Assembly: GCA_964652825.1 (NCBI GenBank)
Contig: CAZZCU010000050.1
Span: forward strand, 1-8,640
Origin: CAZZCU01 sp964652825
Lineage (GTDB): Bacteria > Bdellovibrionota_B > Oligoflexia > Oligoflexales > CAZZCU01
DNA: 8,640 nucleotides
Direction of reading: 5' to 3'
The position numbers and the translations under genes were made by a program. The notes under the pieces were generated by a model. The model saw only the letters and a list, made by a program, of their open reading frames with translations, made no database searches and was not told the DNA's origin. How positions within the stretch are numbered: the stretch's first letter is position 1; each line of letters starts with the position of its first letter. Shown here piece by piece: positions 1-5,454 of the stretch.

Positions 1-2
1 CA

Positions 3-212
3 GCAGTCGGGCCTCTAAAAATGTTTGCCAGCGTGGCCAACGGACCATGGGAACGCGAATCCATCCATGGACAATCCTATGACTACTTGGTTGAGCATCA
101 CGATATCGGAAATCATCAACTGCAGGTGATTGCTAATCCACCGCCCGTCGACACCTTAGATAACAACACTTGTCCTAGCATTAAATTACTGATTGTTGCT
201 TTTCTTCGCTAA
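3..212 (+). CDS. Possible 3' end of an unrecognised gene entering from the left edge
   Basis: The frame starting at base 3 stays open from the window edge to a TAA at 210-212, while the other two plus frames are closed early (a TAA at 16-18 in one, a TGA near 80 in the other). The readable part is about 69 residues. It has a polar, aromatic, His-rich stretch (YDYLVEHHDIGNHQLQV) and ends in a hydrophobic LLIVAFLR. I do not recognise the family. An internal ATG at 21 has no convincing Shine-Dalgarno, so if the frame is real it is more likely a C-terminus continuing from upstream than a 63-residue gene. It would converge on clpP, with the terminator between them. Chance openness over 200 bases is quite possible. 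Confidence 0.3.
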   Translation, partial: AVGPLKMFASVANGPWERESIHGQSYDYLVEHHDIGNHQLQVIANPPPVDTLDNNTCPSIKLLIVAFLR

Positions 213-214
213 AC

Positions 215-246
215 AAAAAAGAGGAGCCGTTAGATAACGGCTCCTC
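215..246 (-). terminator. Intrinsic terminator of the priA-clpP strand
   Basis: A perfect 11-bp inverted repeat, GAGGAGCCGTT at 221-231 and AACGGCTCCTC at 236-246, encloses a 4-base loop (AGAT). Six A residues at 215-220 give a run of six U after the stem in the minus-strand transcript. It lies about 20 bases beyond the clpP stop codon, so it ends clpP. In the plus direction the stem is followed only by TTCCT, so it should terminate weakly there at best. Confidence 0.93.
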
Positions 247-267
247 TTCCTAAATTCAAAAATCTGA

Positions 268-861
268 CTATTTCACTTCTTTGATGCTTTCGATGATTTT
301 ATTCACCAAGCCATATTCGAGCGCCTCACTGGCGGTCATCCAGAAATCGCGGTTGGTATCTTTTTCGATACGCTCCAGCGGCTGGCCACACTCTTTGGCG
401 AGCAGTTGATTCAGACGCTCACGTGTTTTGAGAATATCACGCGCGGTGATTTCCAGATCGGATGCCTGACCGCGAATTTGGCCGGGGATCAATGGCTGAT
501 GAATCAAAAACTTAGCGTTCGGCATCGAATAACGATGCTGTTTTTCGGCACCGATAAAAATGATGGTGGCGATACTGGCGGTTAATCCAGTGCTGACGAC
601 ACGCACATCCGAAGAGATAAAGCGCATCGTGTCGTAAATGGCAAAGCCGCTGGTGACTTCACCGCCCGGGCTATTGAGATACATGGTGATCGGCGTACCA
701 GGTTTTTCGGCTTCCATGGCCAGCAGCTGCGAAATAACACGCTTGGCAACCGTCGAATCAATCGCTTCCGAGATGAACAACGCGCGCTGCTTATAAAGAT
801 GCGAGTCGCCGACTACCGCACCCAACATATCTTCCCAGCCAGTATGTCCATGATCTTGCAT
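268..861 (-). CDS. clpP: ClpP-family serine protease subunit (variant type)
   Basis: This encodes the peptidase subunit of the ATP-dependent Clp protease, a cytoplasmic tetradecamer normally capped by ClpX or ClpA unfoldases. The 197-residue length fits the family. The triad is visible: Ser96 in GLTAS, His121 in LIHQP and Asp172 in DTNRD, and the substrate-binding segment LNSPGG is at 62-67. Two regions differ from textbook ClpP. The N-terminal axial-loop region lacks the usual conserved VVEQT/GERAYDI-like residues. The handle after HQP reads IPGQIR before GQASDLEI, two residues longer than in E. coli. The first point suggests altered unfoldase docking, which is inference. The ATG has a good SD (AAGGAA at 868-873 on the complement). 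No clpX, tig or lon lies beside it; priA is upstream on the same strand, 86 bases away. It may be one of several ClpP paralogues. Confidence 0.95.
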   Translation of the reverse strand: MQDHGHTGWEDMLGAVVGDSHLYKQRALFISEAIDSTVAKRVISQLLAMEAEKPGTPITMYLNSPGGEVTSGFAIYDTMRFISSDVRVVSTGLTASIATIIFIGAEKQHRYSMPNAKFLIHQPLIPGQIRGQASDLEITARDILKTRERLNQLLAKECGQPLERIEKDTNRDFWMTASEALEYGLVNKIIESIKEVK

Positions 862-905
862 CTTTGCTTCCTTCTTTAACGTGCTGTTCGCCTTAGCCCC
901 AGAGC

Positions 906-933
906 ATTCTAGTGTATTATTTTATTCAATAAA
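906..933 (-). promoter_or_regulatory. Candidate clpP promoter in the priA-clpP gap
   Basis: On the complement, a near-consensus -10 hexamer TAGAAT (906-911) lies 16 bases after a poor -35 (TTTATT, 928-933), in a very AT-rich spacer. Transcription would begin near 898, giving a leader of about 37 bases. The element sits between the arms of an inverted repeat, CAGAGC at 900-905 and GCTCTG at 940-945. The -35 is weak, so this is a candidate only, and clpP may also be read through from priA. Confidence 0.35.
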
Positions 934-947
934 GGCAAAGCTCTGAG

Positions 948-3260
948 TTAAAGCAGGCTTTGCGGGTCGACTTCAATCTTAAGACGGATGTCTCCTGGAG
1001 TTTTGGCAAAAGTCAGCTGAAACGCCCGCACGATCTCGCGTAAACGCCCCACCTCGCTCGCCGAAAACACCAGCGTTCGCCGATGCCGGCCCCGAATGGT
1101 CTCCAACGGCGGCACCATCGGGCCACTGATACGCACACCCGCAAACACCTGCGGGTGAATCTGTTGAAATTGTTGCAGCCAGGCATCAATCCGATCGGCA
1201 AATTTGGTCAACTGACCGCGATCGGCGCCATTAACCTCGACAGCGATCAGACGACTGAATGGCGGAAAATGATGCAGCTTACGAAATTCAAGTTCGCGCA
1301 CGGCGAATTGCTCAAAATCCTGTGCAATGGCCGCGGCAATGACCGGATGCGCAGCGCGCTGTGTTTGGATCAACACGCGCCCCGGATGATCAGCGCGTCC
1401 GGCGCGCCCAGCCGCCTGGACGATCAGTTGGAAGACTCGTTCACCGGCGCGAAAATCCGGGAAATTCAAAAGTTGATCGACTTCCAATAAGGCGATGACC
1501 GTCACCTTGGGGAAATCGTGGCCTTTGGCGAGAATCTGCGTACCAACGAGCAGGTGCGAAGCGCCGTCACGAAAACGCGATAAAATCTCGTCGAGTTTAT
1601 GCCGGCCGGTACTCAAGACATCAGAATCCAAACGATCAATGCTGATCTCGGGGAGTTGCGTCTGCAGGTACTCTTCCGCACGTTCGCTGCCATAACCAAC
1701 CGCAGCGAAATGCTCGCCCGGATATTGCGTCATTATCTGCGCTATATCCGTCGCATACTCGCAGTAATGACAGCGCAAAAGCGTACTGCGCGCATGCAGC
1801 GTCAGACTGATACTGCAGTTGGGGCAGGCAACGGCTTTGCGTTGTTCAAGCGACAGCAGGTAGTAAGCAAAACCACGGCGGTTAACGATGACGATACTTT
1901 GCAGATTTTGTTGTTTGTTAGTGCGCAGTGCCTCGATGACGGCATCCGCGATGGGAATTTCGGTTGGCTCGATAGCACGCCCAACTGTACCAGCATTCGT
2001 GACTTTGGTGGCGATCGTATGCGCCGCCTTTTGTTCAATAACTTCCATTGTTGGTAACAACGCGCCGGTGGCTCGCTCCGCCAGACGCAGCAACTCATAC
2101 TTACCCTGCCGCGCATTGTAAAAAGACTCCAGCGACGGAGTTGCCGATCCCAATACCACGCACGCGCCTTCCATCCGCGCCCGCATGATGGCGATGTCGC
2201 GCCCGTGATAAGTGACACCGGTATTCTGCTTATAACTAGAGTCGTGTTCCTCATCGACGATCAATAACTTCAGATCACGAAATGGCCCAAACACCGCCGA
2301 GCGCGGTCCGATTAATATCCGTGCGGCGCCGCTACGTATGCGTTCCAGCTGCGTCCAGCGATCGGTATCGGTCATTGCCGAGTGTACGACCGCAACCAAC
2401 CCCGGAAAACGCCGCATAAAAATACGTGTCATCTGCGGCGTCAGAGAAATCTCCGGGACCAACACCAATGCCTGCGTCGTCTCGGTCTTGTGCAGCATGG
2501 CCTGAATCAGGCGCAGGTAGACTTCCGTCTTGCCCGCCCCAGTCACGCCCCACAGTAAAAAAGGCTTTGCTGGTGTTGGGACATCCACGCCAGCGACAAG
2601 CATCGTTTGCAGAACTTCTTCCTGCGGCGGCGTCAAAGTCGGCCAGCTCACTGCCGCCGTGGATATCGGCAGCTCGTCTTCGGGCTCTGGGGCATGGGTC
2701 TGACGCGAGGTCATGGTGGACTCTTTAATCTCGCGCAAGAATTGCTGACGCATAAGCTGGCGCAGCGATGGAAACAAGGGATTTTCCGCGAGCAGGCGCT
2801 CCAGCTTGGCATCGATGGTTTTTTGCAAAAGCGAGCGTTTACTGCCAAATAGCTGCCGTAGCTGGCCGCCAATGCCCTCTTGGAGGGCGATTACCGCCAC
2901 CCCGGCTTCGGTCAGCTCATAAGCCACCCGTTTTTTTTTGCCGCCGGCCGCCGGCAGCATGGTCCGCAGTACGTCACCGACCGAACAGAAGTAGTATTGG
3001 GCCATCCAGCGCGCCAGATCGAGCAAAACCGGACTATAGACCGGTACCGTATCGATCACCGATTTAACCGGTTTTATCGCATAAGCTTCACTCTTATTAT
3101 TGTCAGTAATTTCAATGTCTTGACCTCTTCCAAGCGACACGCCGACGACCTCGCGCCGCCCAAACGGGACTAGCACGCGGCACCCCGGCGGAATCTCCGC
3201 GTCCGAGGAGTAGGAGAATGTTTGCGGTAAAGGAGCCGGTATGGCGACTTCTATGAGCAT
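948..3260 (-). CDS. priA: Primosomal protein N' (PriA), replication restart helicase
   Basis: PriA is a 3'-5' superfamily 2 helicase that recognises abandoned forks and starts primosome reassembly. The 770 residues show an N-terminal 3'-OH-binding domain (MLIEVAIPAPL to about 105), a winged-helix segment (about 110-185), and helicase lobes with Walker A GVTGAGKT (238-245), DEEH (336-339), GSATPS (371-376), GTQILAKGHDFP (573-584) and motif VI QAAGRAGR (615-622). The zinc domain is reduced: CPNC (479-482) and CHYC (497-500) remain, but the outer two CxxC pairs align with S470/Q473 and M510/Y513. About 20 extra residues lie between the helicase lobes (roughly 410-435). I chose ATG at 3260, preceded by GGAAGG; a TTG one codon earlier is too close to that SD. 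It is divergent from rpsR and precedes clpP. Confidence 0.96.
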   Translation of the reverse strand: MLIEVAIPAPLPQTFSYSSDAEIPPGCRVLVPFGRREVVGVSLGRGQDIEITDNNKSEAYAIKPVKSVIDTVPVYSPVLLDLARWMAQYYFCSVGDVLRTMLPAAGGKKKRVAYELTEAGVAVIALQEGIGGQLRQLFGSKRSLLQKTIDAKLERLLAENPLFPSLRQLMRQQFLREIKESTMTSRQTHAPEPEDELPISTAAVSWPTLTPPQEEVLQTMLVAGVDVPTPAKPFLLWGVTGAGKTEVYLRLIQAMLHKTETTQALVLVPEISLTPQMTRIFMRRFPGLVAVVHSAMTDTDRWTQLERIRSGAARILIGPRSAVFGPFRDLKLLIVDEEHDSSYKQNTGVTYHGRDIAIMRARMEGACVVLGSATPSLESFYNARQGKYELLRLAERATGALLPTMEVIEQKAAHTIATKVTNAGTVGRAIEPTEIPIADAVIEALRTNKQQNLQSIVIVNRRGFAYYLLSLEQRKAVACPNCSISLTLHARSTLLRCHYCEYATDIAQIMTQYPGEHFAAVGYGSERAEEYLQTQLPEISIDRLDSDVLSTGRHKLDEILSRFRDGASHLLVGTQILAKGHDFPKVTVIALLEVDQLLNFPDFRAGERVFQLIVQAAGRAGRADHPGRVLIQTQRAAHPVIAAAIAQDFEQFAVRELEFRKLHHFPPFSRLIAVEVNGADRGQLTKFADRIDAWLQQFQQIHPQVFAGVRISGPMVPPLETIRGRHRRTLVFSASEVGRLREIVRAFQLTFAKTPGDIRLKIEVDPQSLL

Positions 3261-3289
3261 CAAACCTTCCAGGTCTTAAGAAAAAGTCT

Positions 3290-3347
3290 GTTACAACCTC
3301 TAGTAACCATGAAACATGTTGCCTGTAAATGACACATAGGTTATTTT
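3290..3347 (+). promoter_or_regulatory. Divergent priA/rpsR control region with dyads and a weak promoter candidate
   Basis: The 161-base gap between priA and rpsR should carry promoters for both strands. On the plus strand, TTGCCT (3319-3324), 17 bases and TATTTT (3342-3347) match the sigma-70 consensus at 4 of 6 positions each. Two dyads lie just upstream: GTTAC-8-GTAAC (3290-3307) and the 8-base palindrome AACATGTT (3313-3320), the latter touching the -35. Either could be an operator, but I recognise no known regulator site. No convincing minus-strand promoter for priA was found by eye. Confidence 0.3.
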
Positions 3348-3421
3348 CCTCGTTCCTTTTTTCCGGACCCAATATCCAAACTTTTTGGTCCTATGAATTT
3401 GCCAGCATCTGAGGTGCAGGA

Positions 3422-3787
3422 ATGACAATGAAGAAGAAACGCAGGCTGATGTTCCGACGCAAGCGCTCGCTCGATCCGAACATTATGATCGATTACAAAG
3501 ATTTTGAAATGCTAAAGCGTTTCATTACCGATCGCGGCAAAATTATTCCGCGTCGTATTTCCGGCGCCACAGCAAAACAACAACGCGACATCTGTCTTGC
3601 GGTTAAACGCGCGCGCTATTTGTCGCTGATGCCGTTCTCAGTTGCGCATCGTCAAGAACGCAGCTTTGCAACGGAAATGGCTGCTCTGGCCGCTAGCGCC
3701 AGCAGAATGTCTTCCGGTCCTTCGCGCTTTGCTGAATCCAGACAAAGTGATGACGATGCTATTAACTCAGATGGACAAGAGGATTAA
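3422..3787 (+). CDS. rpsR: 30S ribosomal protein S18 with a long C-terminal tail
   Basis: S18 binds the platform of the 30S subunit next to S6. The family core is clear at about residues 9-75: FRRKR, IDYKDFEMLKRFI, RGKIIPRRISG, AKQQRD and KRARYLSLMPF. There are no zinc-ribbon cysteines, as in proteobacterial S18. E. coli S18 has 75 residues, but this protein has 121. The extra 45 or so form an Ala/Ser-rich stretch and then an acidic end (QSDDDA, DGQED), unusual for an rRNA-binding protein and probably disordered. ATG at 3422 is served by GAGG at 3411-3414; ATG at 3428 with AGGA is nearly as good. It heads a cluster with rpmB only 2 bases after its stop. The usual partners rpsF and rplI are not in the window. 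Confidence 0.95.
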   Translation: MTMKKKRRLMFRRKRSLDPNIMIDYKDFEMLKRFITDRGKIIPRRISGATAKQQRDICLAVKRARYLSLMPFSVAHRQERSFATEMAALAASASRMSSGPSRFAESRQSDDDAINSDGQED

Positions 3788-3789
3788 CC

Positions 3790-4020
3790 ATGTCACGTCG
3801 TTGTGATTTATCTGGCAAAGGCGTTCAAGTCGGTCATCGGGTTTCGCACTCGAACATCAAGACCAAGCGTCGTCTGTTGCCGAATCTACAAAAGAAACGT
3901 TTTTGGTCCGTTGAATTTAAACGCTTCGTAACTTTGCGCGTTAGTACCGCTGCCATGCGTACCATCGACAAAATCGGTCTCGAGGCTTATGCACGCAAAG
4001 TTGGCGTAAAGCTAAAATAA
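3790..4020 (+). CDS. rpmB: 50S ribosomal protein L28
   Basis: The 76-residue product matches L28 along its whole length: the SRRCDLSGKG start, VSHSNIKTKRRLLPNLQ (residues 18-34), and RFVTLRVSTAAMRTIDK (45-61). It is the non-zinc, proteobacterial-like form with a single Cys at position 5. L28 is a small structural protein of the large subunit near the E site. The ATG lies 2 bases after the rpsR stop, with AGAGGA (3778-3783) inside the end of rpsR as its SD, so the two genes are almost certainly co-transcribed and probably translationally coupled. In E. coli and many others rpmG (L33) follows rpmB; here its place is taken by a 59-residue basic protein that is not L33. Confidence 0.96.
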   Translation: MSRRCDLSGKGVQVGHRVSHSNIKTKRRLLPNLQKKRFWSVEFKRFVTLRVSTAAMRTIDKIGLEAYARKVGVKLK

Positions 4021-4036
4021 TTAAAAGGGGTATTCC

Positions 4037-4216
4037 ATGGGCCGTGGTGACAATCGCCGCACTCCGAAGCACAGAAGACGCAAACAACAACGCCGCCTAC
4101 GCACACGCATCCGTGCTAAAATCGCCGGCGGTAAAACCACACCGCGTGTAAGAACCGCCGCTCCCAAGAAAGCCGCGGTCACCAAAACCGTCACGCGTCG
4201 CGCTGCCGAAGAATAA
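4037..4216 (+). CDS. 59-residue highly basic MGRGD protein, possible ribosomal or rRNA-associated factor
   Basis: This short gene starts at ATG 4037, 16 bases after the rpmB stop, with a strong SD (AAAAGGGG, 4023-4030), and ends at TAA 4214-4216. The product begins MGRGDNRRTPKHRRRKQQRR, about half Arg/Lys in the first 30 residues. It ends in an Ala/Lys/Thr tail (TAAPKKAAVTKT) closing with AAEE. There is no membrane segment and no Cys. Position and charge suggest an rRNA-binding or ribosome-associated protein. The MGRGD opening recalls the bTHX group of small 30S proteins, but the glycine/aromatic core of bTHX is not evident. The tail motif AAPKK recurs in the S20 extension downstream. The gene looks real; the function is inferred. 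Confidence 0.75.
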   Translation: MGRGDNRRTPKHRRRKQQRRLRTRIRAKIAGGKTTPRVRTAAPKKAAVTKTVTRRAAEE

Positions 4217-4273
4217 GCTCGGCAAAGATTGCCTAGCGCCAGTTCTTAAGACGATCAGGTAAACAGCCGAAGA

Positions 4274-4302
4274 CAACACTATCCCGAGTAAGGATGGTGT
4301 TG
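4274..4302 (+). promoter_or_regulatory. 11-bp hairpin covering the Shine-Dalgarno of the next gene
   Basis: CAACACTATCC (4274-4284) pairs with GGATGGTGTTG (4292-4302), with one T-G wobble and a 7-base loop. The only plausible SD for the gene starting at 4305, AAGGA at 4290-4294, lies half in the loop and half in the 3' arm. No U-run follows, so this is not a standard terminator. It could limit translation of the downstream gene or be opened by temperature, a protein or an sRNA. The structure is read directly; the regulatory role is inference. Confidence 0.5.
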
Positions 4303-4304
4303 CC

Positions 4305-4922
4305 ATGTCGTGTTCATGCACTAAAATTTTTCCGCTCCTAACAATTATCATCGCCGGCTTTATGGTCGACATCTTGATGTGCGCACCCCTGTATGCAGAG
4401 ACAACAAGCAAGTATCCGCCTATCCACACTGCCACCCATCTGGGTTTTGCGACGCAGCATGAGAACAGTCTTGGCCTAAACAAACATGCCGGCTCAACTT
4501 TATTTTTGGATGCGACAACACCGATACATGGACACCTGGCACTTGGCTTGCGAACCGCCGGCATGGGCTCAGCCGGTAAAACAGAGTCGTTCTATCGCAT
4601 GACTACCGGCCCACTCATACAATTTCGTATCACCGAGAATTGGGCGCTCGAATTAGCTCTTATGCGGTTTAGCGAGTCAGGGACTTTAGTGATGGGGCGG
4701 GATTATACTTCGCGCGGAAATGCACTGATGTTGGGCTGGGAACGCCTCAGTAAAATGAACGAGCAATTGTTCTTCATTTGGGGCGGCTTCTGGCAAAAGC
4801 ATTTGGGTACCGTTGCGTTCCATACTCCGACTGGCACGCATCTCAACGATATCGTCAACCAGCCGACTATTAACAGCGGCGACACCCGCGGCATCAAAAT
4901 CGCTTTACGCGTTCTGCTCTGA
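4305..4922 (+). CDS. Secreted protein, predicted small outer-membrane beta-barrel
   Basis: I do not recognise the family. The 205-residue protein starts with a Sec-type signal: Lys7, a hydrophobic core (about 8-28) and a likely cut after PLYA (residue 31). The mature part alternates hydrophobic and polar residues in short segments: HTATHLGFA, STLFLDA, GHLALGLRT, GPLIQFRIT, WALELALMRF, NALMLGWERL, QLFFIWGGFW and GIKIALRVLL. These are separated by polar turns, which suggests an eight-strand barrel. The last residue is Leu rather than the usual Phe/Tyr. Most residues after the signal are consistent with a surface or periplasmic protein. The gene lies 88 bases after the 59-residue gene and ends 16 bases before rnhA. 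Its SD is inside the hairpin at 4274-4302. A soluble periplasmic beta protein is the main alternative. Confidence 0.7.
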   Translation: MSCSCTKIFPLLTIIIAGFMVDILMCAPLYAETTSKYPPIHTATHLGFATQHENSLGLNKHAGSTLFLDATTPIHGHLALGLRTAGMGSAGKTESFYRMTTGPLIQFRITENWALELALMRFSESGTLVMGRDYTSRGNALMLGWERLSKMNEQLFFIWGGFWQKHLGTVAFHTPTGTHLNDIVNQPTINSGDTRGIKIALRVLL

Positions 4923-4938
4923 TCGCTACAGTCGCAAC

Positions 4939-5388
4939 ATGACAAAAAAAATAGAATTAATCACTGATGGTGCATGTACGGGCAACCCCGGACCAGGTGG
5001 CTGGGCGGCACTGATTCGCTTTGGTGCCAAAGAGAAACTTCTTGCCGGCGGCGAAGCCGATACCACCAACAACCGTATGGAGTTGATGGCGGTTATTGAG
5101 GGACTCAAGGCGCTGAAGGAAGCTTGTGAGGTCACCATTACCAGTGACAGCCAATATGTGATCAACGCTTTTGAGAAAGGCTGGCTGCAAAACTGGCTGA
5201 GAAACGGCTGGAAAACCGCAAATCGCGCACCGGTGAAGAATGATGATCTTTGGCGGGAATTGATGGAACTAGTTAAAATTCATACGGTTAAATGGGTCTG
5301 GGTACGTGGACATTCAGGACACGAAGACAACGAACGCGTCGACGCGGCCGCTCGCGCGGAAGCCGCCAGAATAGGCAATAATCCTTGA
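4939..5388 (+). CDS. rnhA: Ribonuclease HI
   Basis: RNase HI cleaves the RNA strand of RNA:DNA hybrids, removing R-loops and primer remnants. The 149-residue protein is full length. The metal-binding carboxylates are Asp10 (LITDGACTGNPG), Glu48 (NNRMELMA), Asp70 (TSDSQYV) and Asp135 (ERVDAAAR), with the flexible-loop His125 in VRGHSGHEDN. The basic, Trp-rich handle (GWLQNWLRNGWKTANRAPV, 81-99) is the bacterial substrate-binding protrusion. The start is ATG 4939, which gives the family's usual N-terminus. The frame is open 42 codons further upstream, but that part overlaps the preceding gene. No proper SD precedes the ATG (GTCGCAAC), and it lies 16 bases after the upstream stop, so translation probably depends on coupling. 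The stop codon overlaps the rpsT -35 box. Confidence 0.97.
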   Translation: MTKKIELITDGACTGNPGPGGWAALIRFGAKEKLLAGGEADTTNNRMELMAVIEGLKALKEACEVTITSDSQYVINAFEKGWLQNWLRNGWKTANRAPVKNDDLWRELMELVKIHTVKWVWVRGHSGHEDNERVDAAARAEAARIGNNP

Positions 5389-5413
5389 CTCACCTGGTTT
5401 GGGCAGTTATAAG
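5385..5413 (+). promoter_or_regulatory. Sigma-70 promoter for rpsT, overlapping the rnhA stop
   Basis: TTGACT (5385-5390) and TATAAG (5408-5413) each match the consensus at 5 of 6 positions and are separated by exactly 17 bases. The -35 shares bases with the rnhA stop codon. Transcription is expected near 5420 after a GC-rich discriminator (CGGGAGC), typical of growth-rate-controlled ribosomal promoters. This gives rpsT a leader of about 35 bases, independent of the upstream cluster. Confidence 0.75.
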
Positions 5414-5454
5414 CGGGAGCCTTGAAATGTCCAAGAATCTAGGGAGATCTATTC

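Noticed and set aside
1083..2057. Plus-strand frames of 135 and 152 codons
   Set aside because: These are antisense shadows of priA, which is continuous and conserved through this stretch.
3261..3263. TTG start for priA one codon before the ATG
   Set aside because: Spacing from GGAAGG is too short, and the family N-terminus begins at MLIEV.
3422..4020. S18 and L28 as zinc-independent (C-minus) paralogues of a Zur-type zinc-starvation operon, together with a zinc-reduced PriA
   Set aside because: Cysteine-free S18 and L28 are the normal proteobacterial forms, and I see no Zur-like operator upstream; the PriA change can be explained separately.
4037..4216. 59-residue protein as L33 (RpmG)
   Set aside because: It lacks the L33 beta-sheet pattern and the KIxLxSSAGTG-like sequence; it is a low-complexity Arg/Lys protein.
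4274..4302. Hairpin as an intrinsic terminator
   Set aside because: No U-run follows it; the start codon does, so it is better read as a translation-control element.
4097..4564. 155-codon minus-strand frame
   Set aside because: It crosses the 59-residue gene and the secreted protein gene on the other strand; the plus-strand genes have SDs and meaningful sequence features.
4813..4938. Longer rnhA starting at 4813
   Set aside because: The 42 extra codons overlap the upstream gene in another frame, and the family N-terminus fits ATG 4939.
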